The notes beneath the pieces were generated by a model. It was given only the letters and a program-made list of their open reading frames with translations, made no database searches and was not told the DNA's origin. The translations under genes were made by a program, and so were the position numbers. From Madurella fahalii (Eukaryota > Ascomycota > Sordariomycetes > Sordariales): DNA of 64,000 nt. The first letter of the stretch is position 1, and the number at the start of each line of letters is the position of its first letter. The stretch is taken from NCBI GenBank assembly GCA_029876055.1, contig CM056874.1:2418001-2482000 (forward strand), in the 5' to 3' direction. Below, one piece after another: positions 33,801-44,032 of this stretch.

Positions 33801-34000
33801 GCAATGAAGTCAAGAGGTTGGGAGCGAGCATTGAAGTTGAAGCGCTGAGGTGAGGAGTTGGAGTTGAACAGTCGGGGCCGGGTGTTGAGATTGAAGGTTT
33901 GAGGCGAGTAAGGAATAGTAGTGGAGGGTTGGGGTGGACTAGAGTTAGAGTTGGAGGTCTGGGATGGGTTGGGGTTGGTGTCGGAAGAGCTAGACGACAT
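30854..34000 (-). CDS. HET-domain (heterokaryon incompatibility) protein, 1048 aa
   Basis: The frame runs from ATG 34000-33998 to TGA at 30854 with no intron. An upstream in-frame extension to 34087 has no ATG. Residues 1-120 are low-complexity Ser/Asn/Pro/Phe. A Cys-bearing region (CTDCAALD, CTLCDFF) follows. The HET domain begins near residue 350 (YVALSYVWGPG), continues with LWVDRLCIDQSN and ISRMGDIYAGAEFTIINAAG, and has its late block RGWTYQEGVLSNRRLVF near 633. About 160-180 residues separate the early and late blocks, longer than usual, including a Pro-rich stretch near residue 600. An acidic Asp-rich run (DGDDDNDNDD) lies near 850. Proteins of this family trigger regulated cell death after non-self recognition in fungi. 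No RIP stops are seen, so the gene is probably functional. Confidence 0.9.
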   Translation of the reverse strand: MSSSSSDTNPNPSQTSNSNSSPPQPSTTIPYSPQTFNLNTRPRLFNSNSSPQRFNFNARSQPLDFIASQAANSGNRPFQFTGGTNPEPSNTSSNRSFQTIQFTAGANPQSPNHPINSQPSYHLGVCTDCAALDLETAFERAHALYEGARRGQNTRQLVTSQSSDGTVYLRDFYFVTSLGRRLSDMTRDCTLCDFFRQHATRDPTQGTYKVLAICASESYLFQAPRKDARGWWVKRPFWDKIEYNVFLAVVPELKGVPRTGLPLRWLETELPLKGAIYRLTTPVQGERRLVLPREVKTAVEPESIKWTQRMLGICRKYHSDLCAPKKPQGATMRGFRVIDCTQSPPVVLEMPWSERYVALSYVWGPGKEDWPKTVTDAVRVTRALGEKYLWVDRLCIDQSNQDEKTALISRMGDIYAGAEFTIINAAGDARTGLPGISETARNTQPRVELPRRPVSSGPKEDPDDVYLACLNVPQKEYEKDTEGHTMGWYDSFRNGLNSTMSWPLDEFLSMSESQQRAEKYGISQNHLDWFEDSAKHFNMPFDRFMETQQALAGKLGITLAELVPYLQRKVAARAGNPIPDNEAPPPLVNPDQYITPPTKPLKPLPPGPDPDKTILISTMPEPRHTIRHSTWATRGWTYQEGVLSNRRLVFTPDQLYFECNCMAVHETVSFPLNIVLLSADGGRHFTFADYMLSGVFKGDMHALPELQYGFRDEGGMGIDEEVKRLDGHIRAYTARKLTIAVDSLKAFLGVAARYASGLRGPGLTLVQGMPVWTGMFADGLRPALQATFALSVSVWFHVGRPVERGAEMYVADCPRRGQFPSWSWIGWEGRAEFNGDNSERHAGVVEAEDGDDDNDNDDAMADNAHVEFFKVMLDPEWVASVDRLWSAEMVLHSEDGSHLTLLSGHVPNLAVFAGDAKPDNKWLLIVKDPLVLKHFYLMDSSYGGWKRLMGKAVELHLSVPMTESDLTAGHKTGSLVSVLIFASTVPFVWDGRARFLILRKADNAGMRWERIGNLALAVEEWRMNKYRNSEDMVNDLPLKRLGKDITLA

Positions 34001-34667
34001 TGTGCTGTTGAATTTGGGTCCTCCGGATGGGCTGAAGTGGTGATGTGAAGAAGTATTGTGAAGCAGAAGTTGACAGTTGAAATGCAACTACGTTGCTGGT
34101 AATGGCCATATCTCCTTCGATTGTGACCAGCATCCTGTTCCGGGCGCCATCCCCTACTTAAATTAAAGTACGAGACCATCAGGGTGGTGGGCCTCAGTCT
34201 TGAGTATGGTAAGGCTGGCTCCTGCGTAGCGCTGTGGCGTCTCTCCTGTTCCATTTTTGCTTGAGCTGAACTGGGCCATGCAGGCTGGGCTGCGACACGC
34301 CGTGCCGCAGGCCCCTGAAGAATGCACTTTTAAGGGGACATTGTCTGCCTTGTCCAATAATGCCAGGTGCTTTCACAGATCAGCACGCCAATACCAATGG
34401 ATAGCAGGCTCACTTGTCTATTTATAGACCAGATTATGCAGCCCTCAAGCCTCTGCTCTACCACACACATCCCGGGCGGCTAGCAGTCTAAACCTAACAA
34501 CAACATGGGCATGACTGACGCGAGGCATATTCCTTCTAGCCCCCTTTTCCTGCCGCAAACTCAACGATTACAGTACTTGGTGACGAGATTCGCGCGGTAC
34601 TAACTGGTATAATGGGGTTTACTTGTAACATAGCATTAGTATTAGGTGCGGTGCGCAGCACTTTATT
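34001..34667. other. HET promoter side and intergenic sequence
   Basis: No gene is supported here. The HET gene and the membrane-protein gene are both on the minus strand, so this holds the HET promoter and the 3' region of the membrane-protein gene. Confidence 0.4.
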
Positions 34668-35212
34668 CTAAGACTCAATAGACCCAACAAGGTAAGAGTA
34701 AACTATAGACGCAATATTCGTATAGAAAAGACATAGAATTACAATACTGACTGTAACATCAGCAGTTGTAGACCATTCGCCGCTTTGTGACGCGTAGACA
34801 CCAACGAGTACCGCCACCAATCCGCTAGCGGAGTTCAGCAGTCCTGGCCTAGAGTTATGTATTCAGTTGCAAGCCGGTCTATCTAGGAAATGATGCACAC
34901 TCACATGAACAAGTGTCTAAACAGCCACACGTAGTTGCTCCGATATCTTACCCAGAACAAGCCGATCCCGAGAAAGCCAAAAATGCAGAAGGAGATCGCA
35001 AACCCAGGCAGAGTGTGTTGCTGAGTCAACTTGCGTATTGCAGTACCCGTCTCATTATGGAGCTGGAGCTTCTCCAAAGATGTAGAAGCTCCTGGAAGTA
35101 CAAGAAACCCGGCCAGCAGGGTCCACGGCGAGATTGCAGCGGCAAAATTCCACAACCACTGCACTTCATAAGACTTACGGAGCATGGTCTCGTACCTAGA
35201 TTCTTGCGCCAT
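34668..35212 (-). CDS. Small multi-pass membrane protein, spliced
   Basis: Exons on the minus strand are 35212-34905 and 34848-34668, separated by a 56-nt intron (GTGAGT donor, CTGA branch, CTCTAG acceptor). They join in frame to 162 aa. It starts MAQESRYETMLRKSYEVQW. Four hydrophobic segments are visible: FAAAISPWTLLAGFLVLPG, FAISFCIFGFLGIGLFWV, LLNSASGLVAVLVGVY and VTVSIVILCLFYTNIASIVY. The first intracellular part is charged. Similar uncharacterised four-helix proteins are common in filamentous fungi; no function is known to me. An open frame just upstream (35214-35690, no ATG) may contribute N-terminal exons through an intron whose acceptor is the TAAG before this ATG. Confidence 0.65.
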
Positions 35213-35213
35213 C

Positions 35214-35690
35214 TTAGCGCTTGTAACGAGAACCAAGCCGTAGATCAGAGAAGGTCATCAACAGGTCGTCTGCCTGGGGATAGTTTGGAATCGATCGCGA
35301 CGGCTTCGGCACAGGTACTGGCCTCCTTTTGACGCTATCGTTTTGAGCTTCGATTCGTGTTTGAAGTTCTAGGCCCCGAAGAGATTCCTGGAAAGCGACG
35401 GATTTCCGTATAAGGGATGGTCTGCTATTGATTCTGTCATTCTGAGCTGCAATCTTTGCTCGAAGGTGCGCGCCCCATTGATCCTGGAAGGAGACGGAAC
35501 TGCGTCGTTGCGGCAGACACCTAATTCCCGTGTCGCGATCGCCGAGCTGGTCTTCACTCGTAGAAATATGTTTGCCATCAACGGGACTACATTGGAAGCG
35601 CCACTGCCACACTACTGTCGCATCGTCAACCGGATGCTGGCTGACGTAGCGTTTGTAGGTGCGGGTGTACGTCCAGGGGGGCGTCAGCAA
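35214..35690 (-). CDS. Open frame, possible upstream exon of the membrane protein
   Basis: It has 158 codons without an ATG near its start. It contains a repeated motif (RAKIAAQNDRINSRP and QTRIEAQNDSVKRRP, about 30 residues apart), suggesting an internal duplication. A GTACCTG donor inside the last third and the CTAAG acceptor before 35212 could link it in frame to the membrane protein. It could equally be non-coding. I see no known domain. Confidence 0.3.
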   Translation of the reverse strand: MLTPPWTYTRTYKRYVSQHPVDDATVVWQWRFQCSPVDGKHISTSEDQLGDRDTGIRCLPQRRSSVSFQDQWGAHLRAKIAAQNDRINSRPSLIRKSVAFQESLRGLELQTRIEAQNDSVKRRPVPVPKPSRSIPNYPQADDLLMTFSDLRLGSRYKR

Positions 35691-35699
35691 CTCGCTAGT

Positions 35700-36495
35700 A
35701 AGGTGCTCTTAGTGGGGATAAGGTGTTGGTGGACGATTTATATAACGTGTTGCTCGCACATTATGTCTGAGCGGGTCTCGAACCGTGTTCAAGTGGCTTA
35801 GGCGGTGCCGACGGTGGTAAAGAGAGTTGCTCGATGGCCTGGGCGAGGCAGTTGCGACAGTCCATAGCGCGATTTTGGAATTTTACATGACTGAGCTAGA
35901 GAGTAAGTAAGTTTATTTTAAACCTTTTGAATGGATCGAGCAACTGCTGTTTCTCTGATCCACATACTTGGAACTCATTTCCAGCCCTCAATGATCTATA
36001 TTCCCGAAACGAGCCTTCGCGTCTAACTACCTCCTTTCGCAAATCAACCAACGGGCACCTGCGGGAGCTTGGCGCATGCTAATCTCCAAGGAAGCCGTGA
36101 GCAGGCAAAAGAGAGAAGGGAAGGGAATTCCAGAGCTCTGCTAAGTTGGTCAGAGTGGGGAGAGGCGTCGTGCTAGGGGGCGCGATCTAGGAATAGCTTC
36201 ATCCTAGGCTACTTCAGGGCCCACCCAGTTACACAAAACGGGATCATTGTTAAGACATCGATCTAGTCTAGATCGATGGGCTCCGTTAGTTATACCTACC
36301 CCTTAGGTACTGTAGTTGCTATATGGTATTCAACTCATGGTCAAAATGTGTCAAATTGTTGTGTCGGCTCAAACCTAACCCTGTCGACCTTCTGCATCTA
36401 CTATACTAAGAGCCTGCATACCTTTCTAATTACATTTGTTGATGCAACTAGTTATGGCATTCGCAAAGTACTCTAATTGTTCAGAGCGGCAACAG
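35700..36495. other. Intergenic sequence with a near-perfect palindrome
   Basis: No gene is supported. A 23-bp palindrome CATCGATCTAG-T-CTAGATCGATG sits at 36256-36278. Confidence 0.5.
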
Positions 36496-37010
36496 CTATA
36501 GGAAACCGACCTCTATGTCTTGGAGGTGCATTAAACTGACCCTTGCTAGCCATCTTCGGAATTTTCCTCTCGCTAGACCTCCGCCTATCTCATCCGTGCT
36601 ATATCCATTGCTGTCGTCATCAGCAGTACTATCGTCGTCCCCGTATTTCTCACTTTCGTAGTCACTCTGGTTATCATCGTCGCTACTACTCTCGTCGTTA
36701 TATCCACTATCACCATCCCCAGTATCGTCCCTGTCATCGCGGGGTTTATATCTTATTTCGGAGATCATACAGCTGATATAAGCGGTTTCTGTTTGAACAA
36801 GACGCTGTAGTTGCATCAAAGTTTATATAACTCGTTGTTTGTTCGTTCTGTGATAGACTCTGCAAAGCCTGGAAACGGTCCTAACTCCTTGGTGTTGGAG
36901 TCAGAGGGGGTCTTCTCGTCGGTCCCCCCATTCTTAGCATAGCACTCTTGGTTTCCATCATTAGAGCACTGCTCCCGCTTTTCGTCTTGGCGGATTTGGT
37001 GTTCCATCAT
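36496..37010 (-). CDS. Small hydrophilic/acidic open frames, doubtful gene
   Basis: Frame 36816-37010 starts MMEHQIRQDEKREQC (64 aa) and overlaps frame 36496-36819 (107 aa), which is rich in Asp/Ser (DESSSDDDNQSDYESE). The 4-bp overlap and different frames mean they join only through a very short or unrecognised intron. Asp-rich runs occur easily by chance in GAT/TCA-biased DNA. I give this low weight. Confidence 0.25.
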
Positions 37011-37107
37011 GGTCTTGTCTTGAAGGGATGGTTTTTGATTATTAAATGCGTTGCTATCGCGACAATTTCGCTCAGCATCAGCTCCTAACCTCGGTAGAGT
37101 ATATCTT

Positions 37108-38132
37108 GTCGGCTAAGGATATGGTCAACTTGGTCCTCCAGGCGGTGCCGCAAGCTGCGACGGCTGCGCTTCCATGGGCCGGTGTTTGCCTTGGACTGCA
37201 AGTACGTAGTTAACCTTCAGAGGTCTTCTCCCTTAGATCTGCTAATAAACGCCCAGATCCTCCGGAATCCTTCACAAGCGACAAAGTCCTCCCTTGGCGG
37301 CATCGCCGATGTTATCTCCCGAATGGACTGGTATTGCGACTTAACCGAACATCTCCTGAACGAGAACAATATTGCCGGCGGCAACGAGTTCTATATAGTC
37401 TTGTACCGGTTGGAGGAAACGATGGTCGAGCTCTATACGGCTCTGCTCCTGTACCAGATGAAGAGTGTCCGGTCTTATTACCGCAACCAGGGCCTCGTCT
37501 TCCTTCGTAATATACTAAATTGGGATAATTGGGACGACGACCTGAAATACGTCACGGACGCGGAGGCTACCGTGTAGAACGATGTAACCCAGTACTTCTA
37601 GGAATAGACCAAGATATACCTCGGAAAGCTCGTCAGGCACGCTGAAGGACTGCAGATACGACTCGGCGACATCCATCAGGACATTCGAGACTTCATCTCG
37701 CTGTAGAAAGATGCCTACAAGGATCATGTCGAGTCCGCGTACCGGAGAGATCTCCGCGTCGTTGATCCGCAACACGACATAGAGCGCATCGAGGGGAGCA
37801 AGGATAAGCTACTCGACGACGCATACAAGTGGATCCTTCGTACCACGGAATATACAGCGTTCACCAACTAGGACGATAGCGGACCGGATCTGCCGCCACG
37901 TCGATTGCTCTGGATAAAGGGACATGCCGGCATAGGAAAGACGATGCTCATAATCGGCGTTATACGCGAGCTCTCCCGTCAGCCGGCCGCCTTAGCGCCA
38001 GCCCTTTCCTTTTTCTTCTGCTAAGGTCAAACACGGCTCTGAACGACGCTACGGCCATCCTCCGGTCTTTGATCTAGCTTCTTCAGCAGCCCTATCTCAT
38101 CCCGCATTTGCTTCAGAAGGTAGAAAGGTTGA
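37108..38132 (+). pseudogene. NACHT NOD-like receptor relic 1, truncated by copia C1
   Basis: The N-terminal NACHT-associated domain begins near 37108 (KDMVNLVLQAVPQAATAALPW), continues after a putative short intron (37201-37220) with GGIADVISRMDWYCDLTEHLL and ends with ILNWDNWDDDLKYV at about 37548. After stops, the P-loop region reads LLWIKGHAGIGKTMLIIGVI near 37905-37960, with a complete Walker A (GHAGIGKT). Then SFFFC and LNDATAILRSL occur before the sequence is cut at 38132 by the LTR of C1. Proteins of this type act in fungal non-self recognition and cell death. Numerous TAG codons and frameshifts make it inactive. Confidence 0.75.
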
Positions 38133-38393
38133 TGTCAAAAGGATCAAGAAGCTGGATCCTGGATCTGCAAAACACGAACCCGGATCAGTGTAATCCGGAT
38201 TAGTGCGTCTCGGATAAGTGTAATCCGATCTCTCGGAGACCCGTTAACCCGGGTCTCCGTAGTCCAGGAAATTGGGAATAAGAAGGAGGCTCACCTCCGT
38301 TAGACAAGGAAGAAAACAAGACATCCTCAATTTACATCTGAATTTCCATCCCAAGTTTAACTCCGAACGTTCAGAGGTGCTGTACATCCGACA
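38133..38393 (+). repeat. 5' LTR of copia C1
   Basis: It is 261 bp, with GGATCC/GATCCGG-rich U3-like sequence. It begins TGTCAAAAGG and ends ATCCGACA. Confidence 0.95.
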
Positions 38394-38477
38394 ATTAAGA
38401 GTCTCATTCGCTCAACCTCCAATTAAGCCAGCTAATAAAGGAAGCACATTCAAAAGTATCTCTGAACCTGATTCAAG

Positions 38478-41400
38478 ATAACTGCTATCAATAACGATAA
38501 GACTATCTACCTAACTAGTTCCGACGACTAGGAATCCTAGAACCTACAGTTCCAAGCCCAGGCTGTTGCCGGCAATACATGGGCCCAGATTCAGGGTCTT
38601 ACTCCATTCCTCAGCGAACCTACGGCTCCGGACCCAGCACGTCACAAGTACAAAAGCCCTATCCAGTCAACTATTACGGCTAGAGGGTATACTAAATCTG
38701 TAGTTGAGGACGACCAGACAGTAACCCCGGCAACGGGTTCAACTACGTTAGTAATTACAACTACGTTAGCAATTAGAATTAGCGACCTTATAGCAGACAG
38801 TTTTCGTACCTTCCAGCTCGAATAGTCTATTTACCAAGCCGAGCTCAAGAAGTATAAGTAATAAACCGATAAGATCGAGCGGCTAAAGCAGTAGATTCTG
38901 AAGACAGTCAGTCCATATTACCAACTTACTTCCTACGATCCGACCGAGACAATCTCGGAGTAGTATTCGGCTCTTCAAGCCCAAGCCGGTATCAGTAACG
39001 ATAAAGCACTTTCAGACGCTTATAAAGTCTATCGATAAGCTATCAAACCCCTCGTACGAGTCCCCAAGGACCTAATTAGGTAGTCTGAAAATTGGGAACA
39101 AGCGCTCTCTAACGCCCAAAAGAAGAAAGTTCCTAAGGCTCTATCGACAAGTGCCTAGTTCCAGGATTTCACTGATACAGTAAAGCCGATCATGAGTTAC
39201 TGGGTTACGGCCTATAAGCTAGTAAAAGGAGTAAAGGTATCGCAGTTAACCCTGACTTACCGAAAAGTAGCTAACGACTTTCGGGAGGAAGTAAAGCAGT
39301 CAACGAGAGCCTGTAGACCGGGTAGCCACCGGATAGCAAAAGGCGTGTTTGGCCCTTCCTTCGCTACCATAAAAGGTAGTAAAGAGGCCTATTAGGAGGA
39401 CGCTTCTAATAGCGAAGTCGGCCCTAGTAGTGATAAGGGGGAACAAAATAATGGTCAACGAACGCAATAGGGTAGCTCTGGCAGTAGCAAGCCTAAAAAG
39501 CGGAATAAAGCTCCGGGTAAGGCCGAGACCCTAGAGGGCAAAAAACCTAAAATAGGGCTAAAGAAGGCCTTAGGTACAGCCATAACTATATATCCCTATT
39601 GTAGCCAGTTCCACCATTTACAGAGATACTACTATGCCTTTCCGGAATTAGCACCTAAAGGTTTTACTGAAAGAGACTACATTCGGATCAGGGTCGACAA
39701 GGCCTTAAAGGATCCGACATTATAAAAGGAAGTCGAGAAGCTGAAGCATCAGATAGAGTTATAGAGTTGACTAGGCTGGAAAATCGGCTGCTGCCCTAGC
39801 AGTTTTCTGATTACAAAGACAGCCCTCTTAACAGCTGAGTATCCTTTAAAGAATTCAGCTATCCTAGACTCTAGAACTACTATTTACATCTTTAACCAAA
39901 GACACAGGTTCAATAATTTCAAGAAGGCCGAGCCTGGCGATTATATATAGGCCGGGGACAGCCCAGTACCCATCTAAGGGTACAGAGATATAGATATCCA
40001 GATTCAGGGATACCAGCTGTTACGACTTTAATGGCAAAATATAAAGCAGTACCGACAAACTACCTACGTCCTACGGCTTCGAAACGTGGCCTACTGCCCT
40101 AGCTTTGTCTACAACCTAGTGTCTTTACAGTAGCTACAAAAGTAAAGGATCTAGTAGGATATAAGTCCTAGCAACAACTACTTACAGAGATCTAACGGTT
40201 TCGTCTTTAGCTACCTAGTAGATCGATACAACCAGTTTGTCCTAGAAGACCTACCTCGCTCCTATTCCAATACAGCCTTCGTCACGCACCGCAACAAGTT
40301 CAACATATATACCCAAAGACGGCCCAGCAAAGCGATTACTGACTTATAGTATTTACGGCTTGGCTATCCTAGCCCACAGGCGTTAGAACACCTAGTCCAG
40401 CATACCCAAGGCATATGAATCAAAGGGCCTACCACAGTCGAATGTAAGGTATATGGAGTCTCTAAGACCAAGCTTCAAATTCGCCGGCAACCTCGAGACC
40501 ACAACGAAGGCCCAGGGATATGATTTGCTATAGACCTCTTCGACTTCAAGGAAGGGTATAACAGCTACCGATATCTATTGTTGATAGTCGATAGATAGTC
40601 CGGGTTAGCCTGGGACTACTACCTTTAAAACAGGGAGGCCGAGTCCATTATTTCAGCACTCGATCATTTCTTTAGTACCCTAGAGCAACAATACCAACTA
40701 CAGCCCAAGGTAGTGGAATGCGACAATGAATTCCATCAGCTGGTTATCAAGGCTGTCTTCATACGACGCTTTATCAAGGTCGAGCCTTCGGCACCCAATA
40801 CGCCAGCGCAAAATGGGGGCGCCGAACACTCAGGGGGTATGATCACAGAAAAGATTAGGGCAATGCAAGCCGGTGCTAAATTTCCTACAATACTCTGGCC
40901 AGAGATTGCTAGAACTGCAGTCTACCTATACAATCGGACCCCTAAATACGGCTATAACTGGAAGACCCTATATAATCGTTTCTATACCTACCTTGCCTAT
41001 AGAGACGGTATAGTAGTAGAAGATAGGAAGCTAGACCAGGCCTATCTCCGAGCTTACAGCTATAAAGCCTTTGCCTTAATAACAAGCGCTTAAAAAGGGA
41101 TATTCAATAAGCCGAAAAATCTTCGGCAATGGAACCTAAAGCTGGAACCAAGAGCCTAGATCGGTTACCTTATCGGATACAGCTCTTCAAATATCTATAG
41201 GATCTGGAACCCGGTAACCAACAGGGTAATCAGCACAAGGGATATAATATTCAATAAAGGGGAGATCTTCAACAGGGACATCTAAACCCTAAAGGACAAC
41301 TGCCTATATCTCCAACTCGACGAACTAAGCTACCTTCTTACAACGATATAACTACCCGAACTAGAGGTACCAAGATCTACAGCACTAGAAGAAGAAGTTG

Positions 41401-43280
41401 TTGAACAGCCGATACTAGATATCGACGAGGACCAAGCTGAAGAAGTAACTGAAGAAGCGGCTAAAGAAGCGGCTGAAGAAGAGGCCGAAGAAGAGGTACA
41501 ATTTCTATATACGTTCTCAAGATTCGAGCTGTATCCTACACCTCCTTTAACGCCGCTAGCTGCATTACTTGCAGCTTCGATCCAATAAGCCGATCGTCAA
41601 GCCATACTAGATTCAACCTTCAAACCCTAGATAGCCGCCTTTATAGCAGGTCGATTATAGCAACCGGTCGGCACACGCAATAGCCAGATAGTTACGAAGG
41701 TAATGGTATAACGACTTACTAGACGGCCTAGCGGTCTACAGACCCTCTATAGCCAAGACCTACCCCCTCTACCTAGGTGGCACTACTAACTCAAAGACCA
41801 CCCGTTTAAGGATCAATTTATCCAAGCCAAAAAGGATTACTTACAAGTGAATGCCGAAATGGACTATTAGACCGAGGTCAACCAGCAAGAACTGCAGAAG
41901 GAAGATAAGTACGTCTTAGGATGTATATAGGTATATACCTACAAGTTCAACCAAGACGGAACCTTCAAGAAATACAAAGCAAGGCTAGTTATTAGAGGTA
42001 ACCAACAAAGACCATCGGCACAGGAGACCTACACAGCTACCCTCGCTACTAGATCATTTCGTATCGTCATAGCTATTGCAGCCAGATTCGACCTCGAATT
42101 AAAACAGTTCGACGCAGTCAACGCTTTTATTAACGCTACTCTAGAAGATGCTATCTATATACAGATACCTCCCGGCTATAAAAGTCCTAGTAAAGTTCTA
42201 CAGCTGAAGAAAGCCCTATACGGCCTCCGCAAGTCAGCAGTGCTTTAGCAAAAAGAACTCAAGACGACTCTCTCGACCCTAGGGTTCCAGGCCGTCCTAT
42301 ACGAGCCTTATATCCTGATCAAGGACGGAATCCTGATTTTCTTCTACATCGACGATATTATCCTAGGTTATAAAAAGGAAAAAGCAGCCGACGCCCAGAC
42401 CCTGATCAACCTACTGCAGCAGAAATACCAGCTTACCGGTAGGGATGATTTACAGTAGTTCCTAGGCATCGAAGTTATAAGAGACCGATCCAAAGGATTG
42501 ATCTAGCTATCGCAAACAGCTTACCTTAATAAAATTGTCAACTTGGCTACAACGAGCCTAACGGCTAAGATCCCAATAGCTACAGCCGAATTGTTGCTAT
42601 ACGATAGTAAAGCAGAGCACTCGTCAATTACCAGTTATCAGCGGAAGACTAGATCTATCCTATACGCCGCTGTAATCACGAGGCCCGATATAGCTTTTAC
42701 AGTATCACAGCTAGTCAGATTCAATACCAACCCTGGGCCCCAGCACTACAAGGCCGTAGACTAAGTCCTCCACTACCTACATCATATACGCAAAATGGCC
42801 CTGCAATTAGGGGGTAGCAACGACTACATTGTTGCTAGCGACGCCTCCTTCGCTGATAACAGCCTTGATCGAAAGAGCTCTCAGGCGTACACTATAAAGT
42901 TGTTTAGTAGGCTTGTAGGTTGGAGGGCCAATAAGCAAGAAACCGTTACAACATCTACTACAGAGGCCGAATTACTGGCTTTAGTACAAGCCGCTAAAGA
43001 ATCTCTCTTCGTAAGCCGACTACTGGCCAAACTGTCAGTCAAACTGGACGACCACCACATCAAGATTCAGTATAACAATCAGCAGACTATACAACTTGTT
43101 ACAGCTGAAGTAGCTACCCTCTAGACCCGACTACGGCACGTGGATATTCATAACCACTGGTTACGCCAGGAAGTGGTAAGCAAGAAAATCAAGGTAGAAT
43201 ACACGCCCTCAGCCAAGATGATAGCAGACGGACTGACCAAGGCTCTTAACTACCCCTTGTACCAAAGATTTATCAAGTAA
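38478..43280 (+). pseudogene. Gag-Pol of copia C1, single frame with RIP stops
   Basis: The frame starts where C2 has ATG; here it is ATA (38478-38480). It stays in one frame to TAA 43278. Gag carries a decayed knuckle (CSQFHHLQRYY) near 39600. Protease LDSRTT lies near 39870. Integrase has FAIDLFDF, VVECDNEFHQ and SAPNTPAQNGGAEHSGG (40710-40850). RT has FDAVNAFINATLEDAIY and FFYIDDIILGYK near 42340. RNase H has VASDASFADN and STTEAELLALV, and the tail is RHVDIHNHWLR. An internal acidic stretch (EEAAEEEAEEE) lies near 41450. Stops are nearly all TAG at Trp/Gln positions, with almost no frameshifts. It is recent but disabled. Confidence 0.9.
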
Positions 43281-43358
43281 CTAGGGCTGATACAGATACC
43301 CAGTCTGCAAGAGAGAAGTCCAGATTCAAGCCCTTAATAGGTTGAATCTGAGGGGGTG

Positions 43359-43619
43359 TGTCAAAAGGATCAAGAAGCTAGATCCTGGATCTGCAAAACA
43401 CGAACCCGGATCAGTGTAATCCGGATTAGTGCGTCTCGGATAAGTATGATCCGATCTCTCGGAGACCCGTTAACCCGGGTCTCCATAGTCCAGGAAATTG
43501 GGAATAAGAAGGAGGCTCACCTCCGTTAGACAAGGAAGAAAACAAGACATCCTCAATTTACATCTGAATTTCCATCCCAAGTTTAACTCCGAACATTCAG
43601 AGGTACTGTACATCCGACA
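43359..43619 (+). repeat. 3' LTR of copia C1
   Basis: It is 261 bp. Relative to the 5' LTR it has CTAGAT for CTGGAT, GTATGAT for GTGTAAT, CCATAG for CCGTAG, AACATT for AACGTT and GGTACT for GGTGCT. Confidence 0.95.
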
Positions 43620-44032
43620 ACGTCCCTCAAGCGGATCTTCTAGCATTATTTGCTTGGCCATCGAACAATCTCACAGAGTTGTAGGTACGCATTTACTAGG
43701 TAATAAATAAATATTCAGATAACTGTCCACCAAAAGGGACTAGCCTGCTATACGTTATATCAAGATATAGAGTCTTCGGGCTGGTACCGACTACTCTACA
43801 AAGTACAGACCGAATTACTACAGTTATTGACGTTATAGATGATAGTGGCCGAACGCCGTTGTCGTAGGCTGCCCGGAACGGCTACAAGGCCGTCATACAA
43901 TTACTACTGGATGCCAGCGCTGCCGTTGACACGAAAGATAATAAGTACAGCCAGACGCTGCTATTGTAGGCTACTGAGAATGGCCACGAGGCTGTCATAC
44001 GATTACTACAATGTCATATCATACTAGTAGTA
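43620..44032 (+). pseudogene. Displaced ankyrin-repeat end of NACHT relic 2
   Basis: Directly after the C1 LTR the plus strand reads PQADLLALFAWPSNNLTEL, CPPKGTSLLYVISRYRV and then ankyrin repeats (DSGRTPLS-AARNGYKAVIQLL, ATENGHEAVIRLL). This is the normal continuation of the NACHT protein whose upstream part lies on the minus strand ending at 53737. The join is in frame and needs only removal of copia C2 and reversal of the segment between the elements. Stops replace Trp codons in the ankyrin consensus (PLSW becomes PLS-stop). The last repeat is truncated near 44020. Confidence 0.85.

Larger units (their letters stand above)
38133..43619 (+). mobile_element. Copia C1, full-length Ty1/copia element
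   Basis: It is 5487 bp with 261-bp LTRs (38133-38393 and 43359-43619), TGTCAAAAGG..CATCCGACA. A polypurine tract CTGAGGGGGTG precedes the 3' LTR. The immediate flanks do not match each other (GTTGA left, ACGTC right) but match, in reverse complement, the corresponding flanks of C2. This indicates recombination between the two elements. The two LTRs differ at about six positions, mostly G-to-A. Confidence 0.95.

Noticed and set aside
34001..34087. 29-residue N-terminal extension of the HET protein
   Set aside because: The extended frame begins with TTG, not ATG; the first ATG is at 34000.
36496..36819. Asp/Ser-rich frame as a confident acidic protein
   Set aside because: Low-complexity GAT/TCA sequence easily produces this, the opposite strand is equally open, and no intron joins it to its neighbour. 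Kept only as a doubtful entry.
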